From the NCBI RefSeq assembly GCF_001277195.1, contig NZ_CP012268.1, forward strand, positions 1,612,001 to 1,676,000: DNA of 64,000 bases. Reading direction: 5' to 3'. This DNA comes from Cronobacter muytjensii ATCC 51329. Its GTDB lineage: Bacteria > Pseudomonadota > Gammaproteobacteria > Enterobacterales > Enterobacteriaceae. Shown here in pieces: positions 25,238 to 33,593 of the stretch (position 1 is the stretch's first letter; every line of letters begins with the position of its first letter). A program made the translations under genes and the position numbers. The notes below the pieces were generated by a model. The model was not told the DNA's origin, ran no database searches, and saw only the letters and a list, made by a program, of their open reading frames with translations.

Positions 25238-25546
25238 GTGAAATATCTGATTATTTTTTTACTGGTATTAGCCATTTTCGTCGTTTCTGTCACGCTGGGC
25301 GCGCAAAACGATCAACAGGTCACATTTAATTTCCTGCTGGCGCAGGGCGACTATCGTATCTCTACGCTGCTGGCGACGCTGTTCGGCGCAGGCTTTATTA
25401 TCGGCTGGATAATCTGCGGGCTGTTCTGGCTACGCGTTCGTCTGCAACTGGCGCGCGCCGAACGTAAAGTAAAACGCCTTGAGCAGCAGCTGACGCCTGC
25501 AGAGCCGGTCTCTGCCAGCGCCGCCGCGCCTGCTGTTAAGGATTAA
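25238..25546 (+). CDS. lapA: Lipopolysaccharide assembly protein LapA
   Basis: A 102-residue inner-membrane protein with two membrane helices (about 1-22 and 42-64) and a short basic cytoplasmic coiled tail (LQLARAERKVKRLEQQL). LapA works with LapB in controlling lipopolysaccharide synthesis. The coding sequence begins with a GTG at 25238 (VKYLIIFLLV) after an ATG-containing leader that is not in frame. It is followed six bases later by lapB, forming the conserved lapAB operon. Confidence 0.93.
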   Translation: MKYLIIFLLVLAIFVVSVTLGAQNDQQVTFNFLLAQGDYRISTLLATLFGAGFIIGWIICGLFWLRVRLQLARAERKVKRLEQQLTPAEPVSASAAAPAVKD

Positions 25547-25552
25547 CCCTCT

Positions 25553-26722
25553 ATGCTGGAGTTGTTGTTTCTGCTGTTGCCTGTCGCCGCTGCGTATGGC
25601 TGGTATATGGGCCGCAGAAGTGCGCAACAGGATAAAGAGCAGGAAGCGAACCGCCTCTCGCGCGATTACGTCGCGGGTGTGAACTTTCTGCTCTCCAATC
25701 AGCAGGACAAAGCGGTGGATCTGTTCCTTGAGATGCTCAAGGAAGATACCGGCACCGTTGAAGCCCATCTGACGCTGGGGAACCTTTTCCGCTCGCGCGG
25801 CGAGGTGGACCGGGCCATCCGTATTCACCAGTCTCTGATGGAAAGCGCCTCGCTGACCTACGACCAGCGCCTGCTGGCGGTGCAGCAGCTTGGCCGCGAC
25901 TACATGGCCGCCGGTCTCTACGATCGCGCCGAAGACATGTTCAATCAGCTTGTAGACGAAACCGATTTTCGCATCGGCGCGCTCCAGCAACTACTGCAAA
26001 TCTATCAGGCTACCAGTGACTGGCAGAAAGCCATTGATGTCGCCGAACGGCTGGTGAAACTCGGTAAAGAGCAGCAGCGCGTCGAAATAGCGCACTTTTA
26101 CTGCGAGCTGGCGCTGCAGGCAATGAGCAACGAAGACATGGATCGCGCCATGTCGCTGCTGAAAAAGGGCGCGGCGGCGGACCGCAACAGCGCCCGCGTC
26201 TCGATTATGATGGGGCGTATTTTTATGGCCCGCGGCGATTACGCCCGCGCGGTGGAGATGCTTGAAAAGGTCATCGGACAGGACCGCGAGCTGGTGAGCG
26301 AAACGCTGGAAATGCTTCAGGTTTGCTATCAGCAGTTGGATAAACCGGACGAGTGGGCGGAATTCCTCAAACGTTGCGTGGAGGAAAACACCGGCGCGGA
26401 AGCCGAACTGATGCTGGCGCAGGTGCTGGAGCAGCGCGAAGGCGCAGACAACGCGCAGGTTTATATCACGCGGCAACTGCAACGCCACCCGACGATGCGC
26501 GTATTCCACAGGTTGATGGATTACCATCTCCACGAGGCGGAAGAAGGGCGCGCGAAAGAGAGCCTGATGGTGCTGCGCGACATGGTGGGCGAGCAGGTGC
26601 GCACTAAGCCGCGCTATCGCTGCCAGAAGTGCGGCTTCACAGCCTTCACCCTCTACTGGCACTGCCCGTCGTGCCGTGCCTGGTCTACAATTAAGCCTAT
26701 CCGCGGTCTCGACGGCCAGTAA
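25553..26722 (+). CDS. lapB: Lipopolysaccharide assembly protein LapB (TPR + rubredoxin-type zinc domain)
   Basis: A 389-residue protein anchored by an N-terminal membrane helix (about residues 1-20) with a cytoplasmic run of TPR repeats (about 35-340). A C-terminal rubredoxin-like metal domain follows, with two CxxC pairs: CQKCG and CPSCR (about 356-376). LapB is an adaptor that presents LpxC to the FtsH protease and so limits LPS synthesis; it is itself antagonised by YejM/PbgA. The TPR and metal domain are both needed for function in E. coli. Intact and of standard length. Confidence 0.96.
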   Translation: MLELLFLLLPVAAAYGWYMGRRSAQQDKEQEANRLSRDYVAGVNFLLSNQQDKAVDLFLEMLKEDTGTVEAHLTLGNLFRSRGEVDRAIRIHQSLMESASLTYDQRLLAVQQLGRDYMAAGLYDRAEDMFNQLVDETDFRIGALQQLLQIYQATSDWQKAIDVAERLVKLGKEQQRVEIAHFYCELALQAMSNEDMDRAMSLLKKGAAADRNSARVSIMMGRIFMARGDYARAVEMLEKVIGQDRELVSETLEMLQVCYQQLDKPDEWAEFLKRCVEENTGAEAELMLAQVLEQREGADNAQVYITRQLQRHPTMRVFHRLMDYHLHEAEEGRAKESLMVLRDMVGEQVRTKPRYRCQKCGFTAFTLYWHCPSCRAWSTIKPIRGLDGQ

Positions 26723-26956
26723 TCCTTTTCTTCTGTCACCCCTGCCGCGCCTCGTTCGCGGCAGCGAGGTTTAATGACTTTTTAGTTACAACATGCTAAA
26801 TGATCTCAGGGCGTCTGCGCTGACGGCAGTGCACTGATACTATGCTGCTAAGTCAGTCAGGGCGATCTTGCCTGTAAATTTGGGCAGTCGGCGGGTAGAA
26901 TGCTTGCCGTTTATCAACTCCGCGCCGCGCCGGTGCGCCTGTCAGAAGGTCTGGTC

Positions 26957-27691
26957 ATGACGTTAATTGCATCCTCCTCTCATTCTGTTACCCATTCCCC
27001 CGTGGTTGTTGCGCTCGATTATGACAACCGCGACAGTGCGCTGGCCTTTGTGGATGGCATCGATCCGCGTGACTGCCGCCTGAAAGTTGGCAAAGAGATG
27101 TTTACGCTGTTCGGGCCGCAGCTGGTACGCGATCTTATTGCGCGCGGCTTTGATGTCTTTCTTGATCTGAAATTTCACGATATCCCAAACACCACCGCGC
27201 GTGCCGTTGCGGCGGCGGCGGAGCTCGGCGTCTGGATGGTGAACGTCCACGCGGGCGGCGGCGCGCGCATGATGACGGCGGCGAAAGAGGCGCTGGCCTC
27301 GTTCGGTCAGGACGCGCCGCTGCTGATTGCCGTCACCGTCTTAACCAGCATGGAAGCCGACGATTTGCAGGGGCTTGGCATTACGCTTAGTCCGGCAGAG
27401 CAGGCGGAGCGACTGGCCCGCCTTACGCAGCAGTGCGGTCTCGACGGCGTGGTCTGTTCCGCACATGAGGCGGTGCGTTTTAAAGCCGCGTTTGGCCAGG
27501 ATTTTAAGCTGGTGACGCCCGGTATTCGCCCGGCGGGCAGCGACGCGGGCGATCAGCGTCGCATCATGACCCCTGCCGAAGCGCAGCAGGCGGGCGTCGA
27601 CTATATGGTTATCGGACGTCCCATCACTCGCGCGGCTAACCCGTCGCAGGCGCTGCGCGATATTCTGGCGTCTCTGAAGCAGGAGGGATAA
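26957..27691 (+). CDS. pyrF: Orotidine 5'-phosphate decarboxylase
   Basis: A 244-residue TIM-barrel enzyme catalysing the last step of UMP synthesis. The catalytic Asp-Lys-x-x-Asp signature appears as DLKFHDIPNT (about residue 72), with VVALDYDNRD at the first strand and VTPGIRPAGSDAGDQRR near the phosphate-binding loop. The start at 26957 (MTLIASSSHS) matches the family; the open frame from 26900 is leader. The preceding 234 bases (26723-26956) contain a TAGAAT-like -10 near 26897. The stop overlaps the yciH start by one base (TAATG). Confidence 0.97.
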   Translation: MTLIASSSHSVTHSPVVVALDYDNRDSALAFVDGIDPRDCRLKVGKEMFTLFGPQLVRDLIARGFDVFLDLKFHDIPNTTARAVAAAAELGVWMVNVHAGGGARMMTAAKEALASFGQDAPLLIAVTVLTSMEADDLQGLGITLSPAEQAERLARLTQQCGLDGVVCSAHEAVRFKAAFGQDFKLVTPGIRPAGSDAGDQRRIMTPAEAQQAGVDYMVIGRPITRAANPSQALRDILASLKQEG

Positions 27692-28017
27692 TGAACGATA
27701 ATAATAGCCGCCTGGTATACTCCACCGAAACGGGGCGCATCGAGGAGCCGAAAGCCGCGCCTGCGCGCCCAAAAGGGGACGGTGTGGTGCGTATCCAGCG
27801 CCAGACCAGCGGACGCAAAGGGAAGGGCGTGTGCCTTATCACGGGCATTGACGCTGACGACGCTGCGCTCAATACGCTCGCTGCCGAACTGAAGAAAAAA
27901 TGCGGCTGTGGCGGCTCAGTCAAAGATGGCGTAATCGAAATCCAGGGCGACAAACGGGAATTAATTAAAAGCCTGCTTGAGGCGAAAGGAATGAAAGTTA
28001 AACTGGCGGGCGGCTAA
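27691..28017 (+). CDS. yciH: YciH, SUI1/eIF1-like translation factor homologue
   Basis: A 108-residue protein with an N-terminal disordered, Pro/Lys-rich third and a C-terminal SUI1 domain (about residues 30-105). The conserved basic segment RQTSGRKGKGVCLITG and the KKKCGCGGSVKDG loop are visible. It is the bacterial homologue of eukaryotic initiation factor 1; in E. coli it inhibits translation from non-canonical initiation complexes under stress in vitro. It is translationally coupled to pyrF through a one-base overlap and is followed by a terminator. Confidence 0.94.
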   Translation: MNDNNSRLVYSTETGRIEEPKAAPARPKGDGVVRIQRQTSGRKGKGVCLITGIDADDAALNTLAAELKKKCGCGGSVKDGVIEIQGDKRELIKSLLEAKGMKVKLAGG

Positions 28018-28021
28018 TAGT

Positions 28022-28053
28022 TAGCCACGGCAAAGACGCCGTGGCTATTTTGT
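28022..28053 (+). terminator. pyrF-yciH terminator
   Basis: TAGCCACGGC (28022-28031) pairs perfectly with GCCGTGGCTA (28038-28047), followed by TTTTGTT, starting four bases past the yciH stop. Confidence 0.92.
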
Positions 28054-28138
28054 TATGTTTACTGCGGTATAGCCAGACCTGTAATTATTCGATGGTGCGA
28101 GTAATACGTCAAAGCGTTACGCTTTTGCGGGCCGCAGA

Positions 28139-28354
28139 TTAATCAACCTGGTGACCGATAATACCGCCGACTGCTGCGCCGCCGAGGGTGCCAAGCGCGC
28201 TGCCGTCGGTCAGCACGGAGCCGCCGATTGCACCTGCACCCGCGCCGATAGCGGTGTTGCGGTCACGTTTGGACCAGTGAGAGCATGCGCTCAGAGAGGT
28301 TGCCAGAGTAACGGCCAGCACTGCCGCGGCCACTTTTTTGTAATTTAATGACAT
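28139..28354 (-). CDS. osmB: Osmotically inducible lipoprotein OsmB
   Basis: A 71-residue lipoprotein: signal peptide with lipobox LSAC (Cys at about residue 23), then a Gly/Ala-rich glycine-zipper segment (AIGAGAGAIGGSVLTDGSA) that could insert in a membrane or oligomerise. E. coli OsmB is induced by high osmolarity, stationary phase and the Rcs system. AGGAGAAAG precedes the ATG. Upstream it is flanked by about 290 bases shared with the end of yciT. Confidence 0.94.
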   Translation of the reverse strand: MSLNYKKVAAAVLAVTLATSLSACSHWSKRDRNTAIGAGAGAIGGSVLTDGSALGTLGGAAVGGIIGHQVD

Positions 28355-28401
28355 AATACTTTCTCCTGAATAATTGATTCACGGAAAGGCTTCTCACTTT
28401 A

Positions 28402-28407
28402 AGTATA
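28402..28407 (-). promoter_or_regulatory. Candidate osmB -10 element
   Basis: The minus strand reads TATACT at this position, about 48 bases before the osmB ATG, followed by a TTAAAG discriminator. No good -35 is present at 17 bases, which suits a sigma-S type promoter as known for osmB. The remainder of 28355-28640 shows no gene. Confidence 0.4.
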
Positions 28408-28640
28408 GTGGCTAAATCGCAGCTTAAAGTTCCTGACCATGAAACGGTACAGCGATACGGAATAAGAATCACGCAGGTGACAATCAACATCCAGTAATAT
28501 CGCTAAGGTAATTTTAATTTCTTAAGCGAATTCAGACAGGTAAAAAGTCTTAATTGATGCTGAGAATAGTCTCAAGCGAAGGCGCACCTGAAACGGCGCG
28601 CCGGTCGGTTTTTAAACACAAAAGATTCAGGCGGTAAAAT

Positions 28641-29396
28641 TCAGGCAGGAAAGGGCGAAAGAATATCCAGCGCCAGGCCGGCCGCGCTAAGCGCGTCGCG
28701 CGCGGTCTCTTTAAGACCGTCATCGGTAATAACGCGGCTGAAGCGCGACGTCGGGCCAAGCGTGTATGGATGCACCGCGCCGAACTTACTGCTGTCGGTA
28801 AGAATAATCGCCTCGCTGCCTTTCTCCAGCACCGCGTTGACCACATCCGCGCGCATCATATCGCGCCCGGTAAAGCCTGTGTCGGGCGACCAGCCGTCAA
28901 TGCCGATAAACGCTTTGCTGAAATGCACCTGCTGAATGTACTGGCGCGTCAGCGGGCCGACCATGGTTTCGCTTTTCTTCTGATAGATGCCGCCGAGGAG
29001 GATAATTTCACACGAGGTTTCTTTCAGCAGATGCGCAATAAAGCTGCTCACGGTAATCAGCGTTATCCTCTTTTGCTCCGCCAGCGCGCGCGCCAGCAGG
29101 GCGTTGGTGCTGCCGTTTTCGATAAAGACCGTTTCGCCGTCATTCACAAGCGAACAGGCGAAATCGGCGAGACGACGCTTGAGCGCGAAATTGTTCATCA
29201 TGCGGGTTTCAACGTCATCGCTGTCGAGCGGTACGGCGAATCCATGGGTGCGGCGCAGATAGCTCTGCTTTTCGAGAAGGTTCAGATCCTGACGAATGGT
29301 GACTTCAGAAACGCCGGTCGTTTTCGCGAGATCCGCCACGCTCATGCGACCGTGGTCAATCACCATCTGTAAAATGATTTGTTGTCGGGAGTTCAT
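28641..29396 (-). CDS. yciT: DeoR-family transcriptional regulator YciT
   Basis: A 251-residue DeoR-type regulator: an N-terminal winged helix (residues about 1-57; MSVADLAKTTGVSEVTIRQD contains the recognition helix) followed by a sugar-phosphate-sensing domain with the VFIENGSTN, IITVSSFIAHL-like, GGIYQ and ILTDSSKFG motifs. It corresponds to E. coli YciT, which lies next to osmB but is an orphan there. Here the frame extends upstream to an ATG at 29441 that directly abuts the stop of the glycyl-radical enzyme gene; homologues begin at MNSRQQ (29396), which I chose although neither start has a clear ribosome-binding site. Context suggests it controls the ybiW-ybiY/fsaA genes. Confidence 0.9.
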   Translation of the reverse strand: MNSRQQIILQMVIDHGRMSVADLAKTTGVSEVTIRQDLNLLEKQSYLRRTHGFAVPLDSDDVETRMMNNFALKRRLADFACSLVNDGETVFIENGSTNALLARALAEQKRITLITVSSFIAHLLKETSCEIILLGGIYQKKSETMVGPLTRQYIQQVHFSKAFIGIDGWSPDTGFTGRDMMRADVVNAVLEKGSEAIILTDSSKFGAVHPYTLGPTSRFSRVITDDGLKETARDALSAAGLALDILSPFPA

Positions 29397-29411
29397 ATCT
29401 GCATCGTTATG

Positions 29412-29434
29412 CGCGGTGGCGTAACGCCACCGCG
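29412..29434. other. Perfect 10-bp hairpin between ybiW and yciT
   Basis: CGCGGTGGCG (29412-29421), loop TAA, CGCCACCGCG (29425-29434). On the minus strand it lies between the ybiW stop and the chosen yciT start. There is no T-run, so it is not a standard intrinsic terminator; it may cap the 3' end of the upstream message or reduce read-through. Confidence 0.6.
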
Positions 29435-29441
29435 GTTTCAT

Positions 29442-31874
29442 TTAAAGCGTATGTTCGGTACGGGCGATAATATCATCCTGTGCGTCAGGGGATAAGGCCG
29501 TAAAGAACGCGGAGTAACCGGCCACGCGCACGACCAGATCCCGGTAGTTATCCGGGTGCGCTTTGGCATCCAGCAGGGTTTCACGCGACACGATGTTGTA
29601 CTGAACATGCCATCCTTTATGCACCTCAAAGAAAGTGCGCAGCATCTGCATCAGTTTCTGGCGATCGCGTAAGTTATCCAGTGTGGACGGGTTAAGCTTC
29701 TGATTCAACAGCACGCCGCCAAGAATTTTCGCCACGGGCAGTTTCCCGACCGAGTTAATCACGGCTGTTGGCCCCAGACGGTCCGTGCCGGATGCCGGGC
29801 TCGCGCCTTCCGCCAGCGGCGTTCTGGCCTTGCGCCCGTCCGGCGTCGCCATGGTCGCTGCGCCGAACGGCACGTTGGCGGAGATAGACGACGTGCCGGC
29901 GTAATAGGTACCGCCAATCGGGCCGCGTCCGAAGCGCGTGTTATGGTACTGTTTCAGCTCGTCGATATAGGTCTGATACGCGCGCGCCAGCAGCAAATCG
30001 ACATCGTCATCGTCATTGCCATATTTCGGCGCGCTGTTAATCAGTCGCTGGCGCAGTTGTTCGCCAGTGAGCCCGGCGAAATCGTCGTTCAGCCCCTGCG
30101 CCAGTTGCTGCTGTGTCACCACGCCCTGCTCGAACACCATTTTTCGCACCGCCGCGAGGCTATTGCCGAGATTCGCGATCCCCACCTGCAAGCCGGAAAC
30201 CCAGTCATATTTCGCGCCGCCCTGTTTAATACTCTTGCCGCGCTCGATGCAATCATCGACCAGCGCCGAACAGAGAATGTCGTGCGCGTTCTCCTCCAGC
30301 ACCGTATCCACCACGCACTCGATTTCAATTGATTTGCGGGTGTAGTAACGGATCTGGTTATCCCAGGCGGCCATCACGTCATCAAAGCCGCTGAAGTTGC
30401 CGGCGGAGAGCGCATTTTCCTGCGCCAGAAAGGTTTTGCCGGTGGTGGCGTCGCGACCGCCTTCCAGCGCCGCCAGCATCACGCGGGCGAAGTTAATAAA
30501 GCTCATGCCGGTGCAGCGATAGCCCCATTTGCCGCCGACCGCCGTTTCGATGCAGCCAATCGCCGCATAGTCATACGCGTCTTCGCGGCTGACGCCAAGC
30601 TTTATAAACTCGTCGATGACAATCTCATCGTTATTAAACGCCGGCATCCCGAAACCGCAGCGGATCACCTGCACGCAGGCGTCGAGGAAATCATTGCTCA
30701 TCCCGGCGTGGTAGCGCACGCTCAGGTTCGGTTGCGTGGAGCGCAGGCGGCCGCACGACTCCAGCACGGCCCAGGAGAGCGGGTTGACGGCATCCACTGG
30801 TTCGCCGTTTTGCAGGCGCTGGCCGCCAATGGTCACGTTCTGGTAGAGCGGGCTGCCCGCTGAGGCTTTCGAATGCGAGCCGGAGCGAATTTTGTTGACC
30901 TCCAGCAGCTTCAGCCAGCAGCTCTGCAGCAGTTCGATGGCGCGTTCACGTTCAAGCGTCTGCTCAAGCTCCACATCGCGGCGATACCAGGGGTAAAGAT
31001 ATTGATCGAGACGCCCAAAGGAAACAGAGTGTCCGTTGGACTCAATCTGCAATACTAATTGCACGAAATAGCAGAGCTGCAGCGCCTGCCAGAAGGAGGC
31101 GGGCGGCTGGTGCGCGATATGCTCGCAGTTAGCGGCGATAGCCAGCAGTTCATCGCGCCGTGCCGGACGGCTCTCCGCCTGCGCCATACGGGCCGCCAGC
31201 GCGGCGTAGCGCAGGATATGCTCGCTCAGCGCACTGAACGTGATGTCGATGGCTTTTAAAAACTGATCTTTATGCAGATCGCCCTGATCGGTTAACGCCA
31301 GGCGCGCGCGCCGTTCCGCGACTTTAGCACGCAGACCATCGAGGCCTTTTTCCAGCAGCAGCGGGAAATTCACCGCCAGATGGGCATCACCGGAGGTCAT
31401 ATTGCCTTCCGCTTTGATGATGCCGGACGCCAGCAGCGCTTTTTGCTCATCGGTAAACATGCCATAGCAGCGGTCCTGCACGGTCTGGCCGCGCCACCAC
31501 GGGCAGATTTCATGCATTACCGCTTTATCCTCGGCACTCACCGAGAACCCGGCGCCGGGGCGGTCGGCCAGATCGTCAATCTCCTTCTCAATCCAGCTGA
31601 CGGTATATTCCGGGAAAAACGGCGCGGCGCGCACCTGGCTTGCCTGGTTACCGATAATCAGCTCGTCATGCTTGATCCAGATAGTGCGGTTCGCCAGATG
31701 GTGCGCCAGCGCCAGGGCGCGACGTACCGGCAGCGGTTTATCCTGATGCGTCTGGTAGATATGGGTGTAGTGCTGCGCGCGCTCAGTACAGACCGGCGGG
31801 CGGACGATTTGCACCAGCGCCGCTTTATGGGCTTTGATGCGCTCGGGAAGAAAATCGAGATTGAGTTCAGTCAT
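29442..31874 (-). CDS. ybiW: Glycyl-radical enzyme YbiW (PFL/GRE superfamily)
   Basis: An 810-residue anaerobic glycyl-radical enzyme, close to E. coli YbiW (also called PflF) throughout. The radical glycine sits in the C-terminal RVAGYSAFF motif at residue 786; the active-site thiyl cysteine is in AAIGCIETAVGG, of the GCxE pattern seen in dehydratase/lyase-type GREs rather than the double Cys of pyruvate formate-lyase. So it is unlikely to be a formate acetyltransferase. From memory, E. coli YbiW has been reported to act on 1,5-anhydroglucitol 6-phosphate, giving a deoxyketose phosphate that FSA could cleave; the adjacency of fsaA fits that. It is five bases after ybiY and directly before yciT. 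Confidence 0.93.
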   Translation of the reverse strand: MTELNLDFLPERIKAHKAALVQIVRPPVCTERAQHYTHIYQTHQDKPLPVRRALALAHHLANRTIWIKHDELIIGNQASQVRAAPFFPEYTVSWIEKEIDDLADRPGAGFSVSAEDKAVMHEICPWWRGQTVQDRCYGMFTDEQKALLASGIIKAEGNMTSGDAHLAVNFPLLLEKGLDGLRAKVAERRARLALTDQGDLHKDQFLKAIDITFSALSEHILRYAALAARMAQAESRPARRDELLAIAANCEHIAHQPPASFWQALQLCYFVQLVLQIESNGHSVSFGRLDQYLYPWYRRDVELEQTLERERAIELLQSCWLKLLEVNKIRSGSHSKASAGSPLYQNVTIGGQRLQNGEPVDAVNPLSWAVLESCGRLRSTQPNLSVRYHAGMSNDFLDACVQVIRCGFGMPAFNNDEIVIDEFIKLGVSREDAYDYAAIGCIETAVGGKWGYRCTGMSFINFARVMLAALEGGRDATTGKTFLAQENALSAGNFSGFDDVMAAWDNQIRYYTRKSIEIECVVDTVLEENAHDILCSALVDDCIERGKSIKQGGAKYDWVSGLQVGIANLGNSLAAVRKMVFEQGVVTQQQLAQGLNDDFAGLTGEQLRQRLINSAPKYGNDDDDVDLLLARAYQTYIDELKQYHNTRFGRGPIGGTYYAGTSSISANVPFGAATMATPDGRKARTPLAEGASPASGTDRLGPTAVINSVGKLPVAKILGGVLLNQKLNPSTLDNLRDRQKLMQMLRTFFEVHKGWHVQYNIVSRETLLDAKAHPDNYRDLVVRVAGYSAFFTALSPDAQDDIIARTEHTL

Positions 31875-31879
31875 GATGG

Positions 31880-32779
31880 TTATCCTCTTATCCAGGCGGT
31901 GAGTCCTTTCTGGCGGGCGTAATCTTCAGCAAACGCCAGCAGCGCCGGTTCGTCGAGCGGCGTCGCGGGTGCCAGATAGGGCCAGTCCAGCAGGCGGTAC
32001 TTATTGATGCCCAGGGTGTGGTAGGGCAGAAAATGGATATGGTGAACGCCAGCCTCATCGGCGGCGAAATCGGTAATGGCGCGAATGGACGCCTTATCGG
32101 CGTTAAAACCAGGGATCAGCGGCACGCGGATAATCATTTCTACGCCCGCCGCGGCGAGCCGGCGAAAATTATCCAGTACCCGTTCGGCGCTGCCGTCCGT
32201 CCAGTCGTGAAAGCGTTGCGGGTCGACATGTTTTAAATCGGCCAGCAGCAGATCGAGATACGGCAGCGACGGAGCGATATATTTCCACGGCACATGCAGA
32301 CAGGATTCGACGGCGGTGTGAATGCCCGCCTCGCGACTGCGCTCTAATAGCGCCTGCGTCATTGCGGGCTGCATAAACGGCTCGCCGCCGGAGAGCGTGA
32401 TGCCGCCGCCGCTGCGCGCATAAAAAGCCCGGTCGCGCAGCACCTGTTCCATGATGGCCTCAAGGCTGCGCGTTTCGCCGCAGACGCTCAGCGCCTGGGT
32501 AGGGCAGCAGTCGGTCAGCGCATCCAGCGCCGCGTCATTGAGCGCCGCGCGGTCAATAATCAGCGCGTCGGCCTCACGGCGAACAGCCTGCGGGCATGCC
32601 TGTTTGCAGAGATCGCAGCCGCTCAGGCACAGGCGCTCATCAAACAGCACGTCGCGCTCCCGGCGTCGGCTTTCAGGGTTCTGACACCAGCGACACCCGA
32701 GCGAGCAGCCTTTCAAAAAGACCACGGTACGAATGCCGGGGCCATCATGGGTGGAGTAGCGTTGCAGATTGAAGATCAT
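31880..32779 (-). CDS. ybiY: Glycyl-radical enzyme activating protein (radical SAM)
   Basis: A 299-residue radical-SAM activase. The SAM-cluster motif is CSLGCRWC (Cys-x3-Cys-x2-Cys, residues about 26-33). A ferredoxin-like insert follows with two further Cys groups (CLSGCDLCKQAC and CCPTQALSVC), typical of GRE activases with auxiliary clusters. The GGIxxSGGEP motif (GGGITLSGGEPFMQP) binds SAM. It installs the glycyl radical on YbiW. It is the first gene of the leftward operon, separated from fsaA by 136 bases of divergent regulatory DNA. Confidence 0.94.
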   Translation of the reverse strand: MIFNLQRYSTHDGPGIRTVVFLKGCSLGCRWCQNPESRRRERDVLFDERLCLSGCDLCKQACPQAVRREADALIIDRAALNDAALDALTDCCPTQALSVCGETRSLEAIMEQVLRDRAFYARSGGGITLSGGEPFMQPAMTQALLERSREAGIHTAVESCLHVPWKYIAPSLPYLDLLLADLKHVDPQRFHDWTDGSAERVLDNFRRLAAAGVEMIIRVPLIPGFNADKASIRAITDFAADEAGVHHIHFLPYHTLGINKYRLLDWPYLAPATPLDEPALLAFAEDYARQKGLTAWIRG

Positions 32780-32796
32780 AATGGTCGCGCCCTTTA

Positions 32797-32834
32797 ACTT
32801 TCTTACGAAAATAATGTTACTTTCGAATGAAAGT
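32797..32834. promoter_or_regulatory. Candidate operator pair between ybiY and fsaA
   Basis: Two inverted repeats of the form ACTTTC-N4-GAAAGT: a slightly imperfect one at 32797-32812 (ACTTTC..GAAAAT) and a perfect-armed one at 32819-32834 (ACTTTC GAAT GAAAGT). Their starts are 22 bases apart, about two helical turns. CTTTC/GAAAG half-sites are common in operators of DeoR-family sugar regulators, and such a regulator (yciT) belongs to this locus. The assignment to YciT is inference. Confidence 0.55.
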
Positions 32835-32915
32835 TTTATTGATGGCGATCAGCTTTATCTGCACCGGCTGATTTAAAATGGCGGCACTGTTAACTTGCTC
32901 AATTCAGGAGTCGTT

Positions 32916-33578
32916 ATGGAACTGTATCTCGACACCGCGGACGTCGCGGCCGTAAAACGCCTGGCCCGCATTCTGCCGCTGCAGGGCGTCACCACCAATC
33001 CGTCCATCGTGGCGCGCGCTGGCGTGAAACTCTGGGATCTGCTGCCCGCTTTGCAGGAGGCGATGAATGGCGAAGGTAAACTGTTCGCGCAGGTTGTCGC
33101 GGTAAATGCGCCCGACATGGTACGTGAAGCGGAAATGCTGGCGCAGCGTGTGCCGGGCATCGTGGTGAAAATTCCGGTCACGGAAGAGGGACTCGCCGCG
33201 ATGAAAATCCTTAAACCGTCCGGCATTCCGCTGCTCGGCACAGCCGTTTACGGCGCAGCGCAGGGGCTGATGGCGGCGCTTGCCGGGGCGGAATATGTCG
33301 CGCCTTACGTAAATCGTCTCGATGCGCAGGGCGGCGACGGCGTGGCCACGGTACGCGCGCTGCAGCAACTGTTAACGCTGCATGCCCCGCAGTCAAAAGT
33401 CCTCGCGGCAAGCTTTCGCACGCCGCAGCAGGCGCTTGGCTGTCTGCTCGCCGGGTGCAAGTCGATAACGCTGCCGCTGGATGTCGCCGGGCAGCTGTTG
33501 AACACGCCTGCCGTCGCGGCGGCGGTGGACGGCTTCGGGCGCGAGTGGCAACAGGCTTTCGGGACGCTCAGCCTGTAA
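32916..33578 (+). CDS. fsaA: Fructose-6-phosphate aldolase A
   Basis: A 220-residue transaldolase-like class I aldolase that cleaves fructose 6-phosphate (and accepts hydroxyacetone-derived ketoses) to dihydroxyacetone or hydroxyacetone plus glyceraldehyde 3-phosphate. The Schiff-base Lys85 lies in IVVKIPVTEEG, with LDTADV at the N-terminus and GVTTNPSIVA near residue 25. The start (ATG 32916 after CAGGAG) gives exactly the E. coli length. It is divergent from ybiY/ybiW, the same gene group as the E. coli 18.6-min locus, but transplanted next to yciT. Confidence 0.96.
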   Translation: MELYLDTADVAAVKRLARILPLQGVTTNPSIVARAGVKLWDLLPALQEAMNGEGKLFAQVVAVNAPDMVREAEMLAQRVPGIVVKIPVTEEGLAAMKILKPSGIPLLGTAVYGAAQGLMAALAGAEYVAPYVNRLDAQGGDGVATVRALQQLLTLHAPQSKVLAASFRTPQQALGCLLAGCKSITLPLDVAGQLLNTPAVAAAVDGFGREWQQAFGTLSL

Positions 33579-33593
33579 CCGACGCGCCAGGCC

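Noticed and set aside
29412..29434. REP/BIME element
   Set aside because: It is a single perfect hairpin without the conserved REP core or copies elsewhere in the window.
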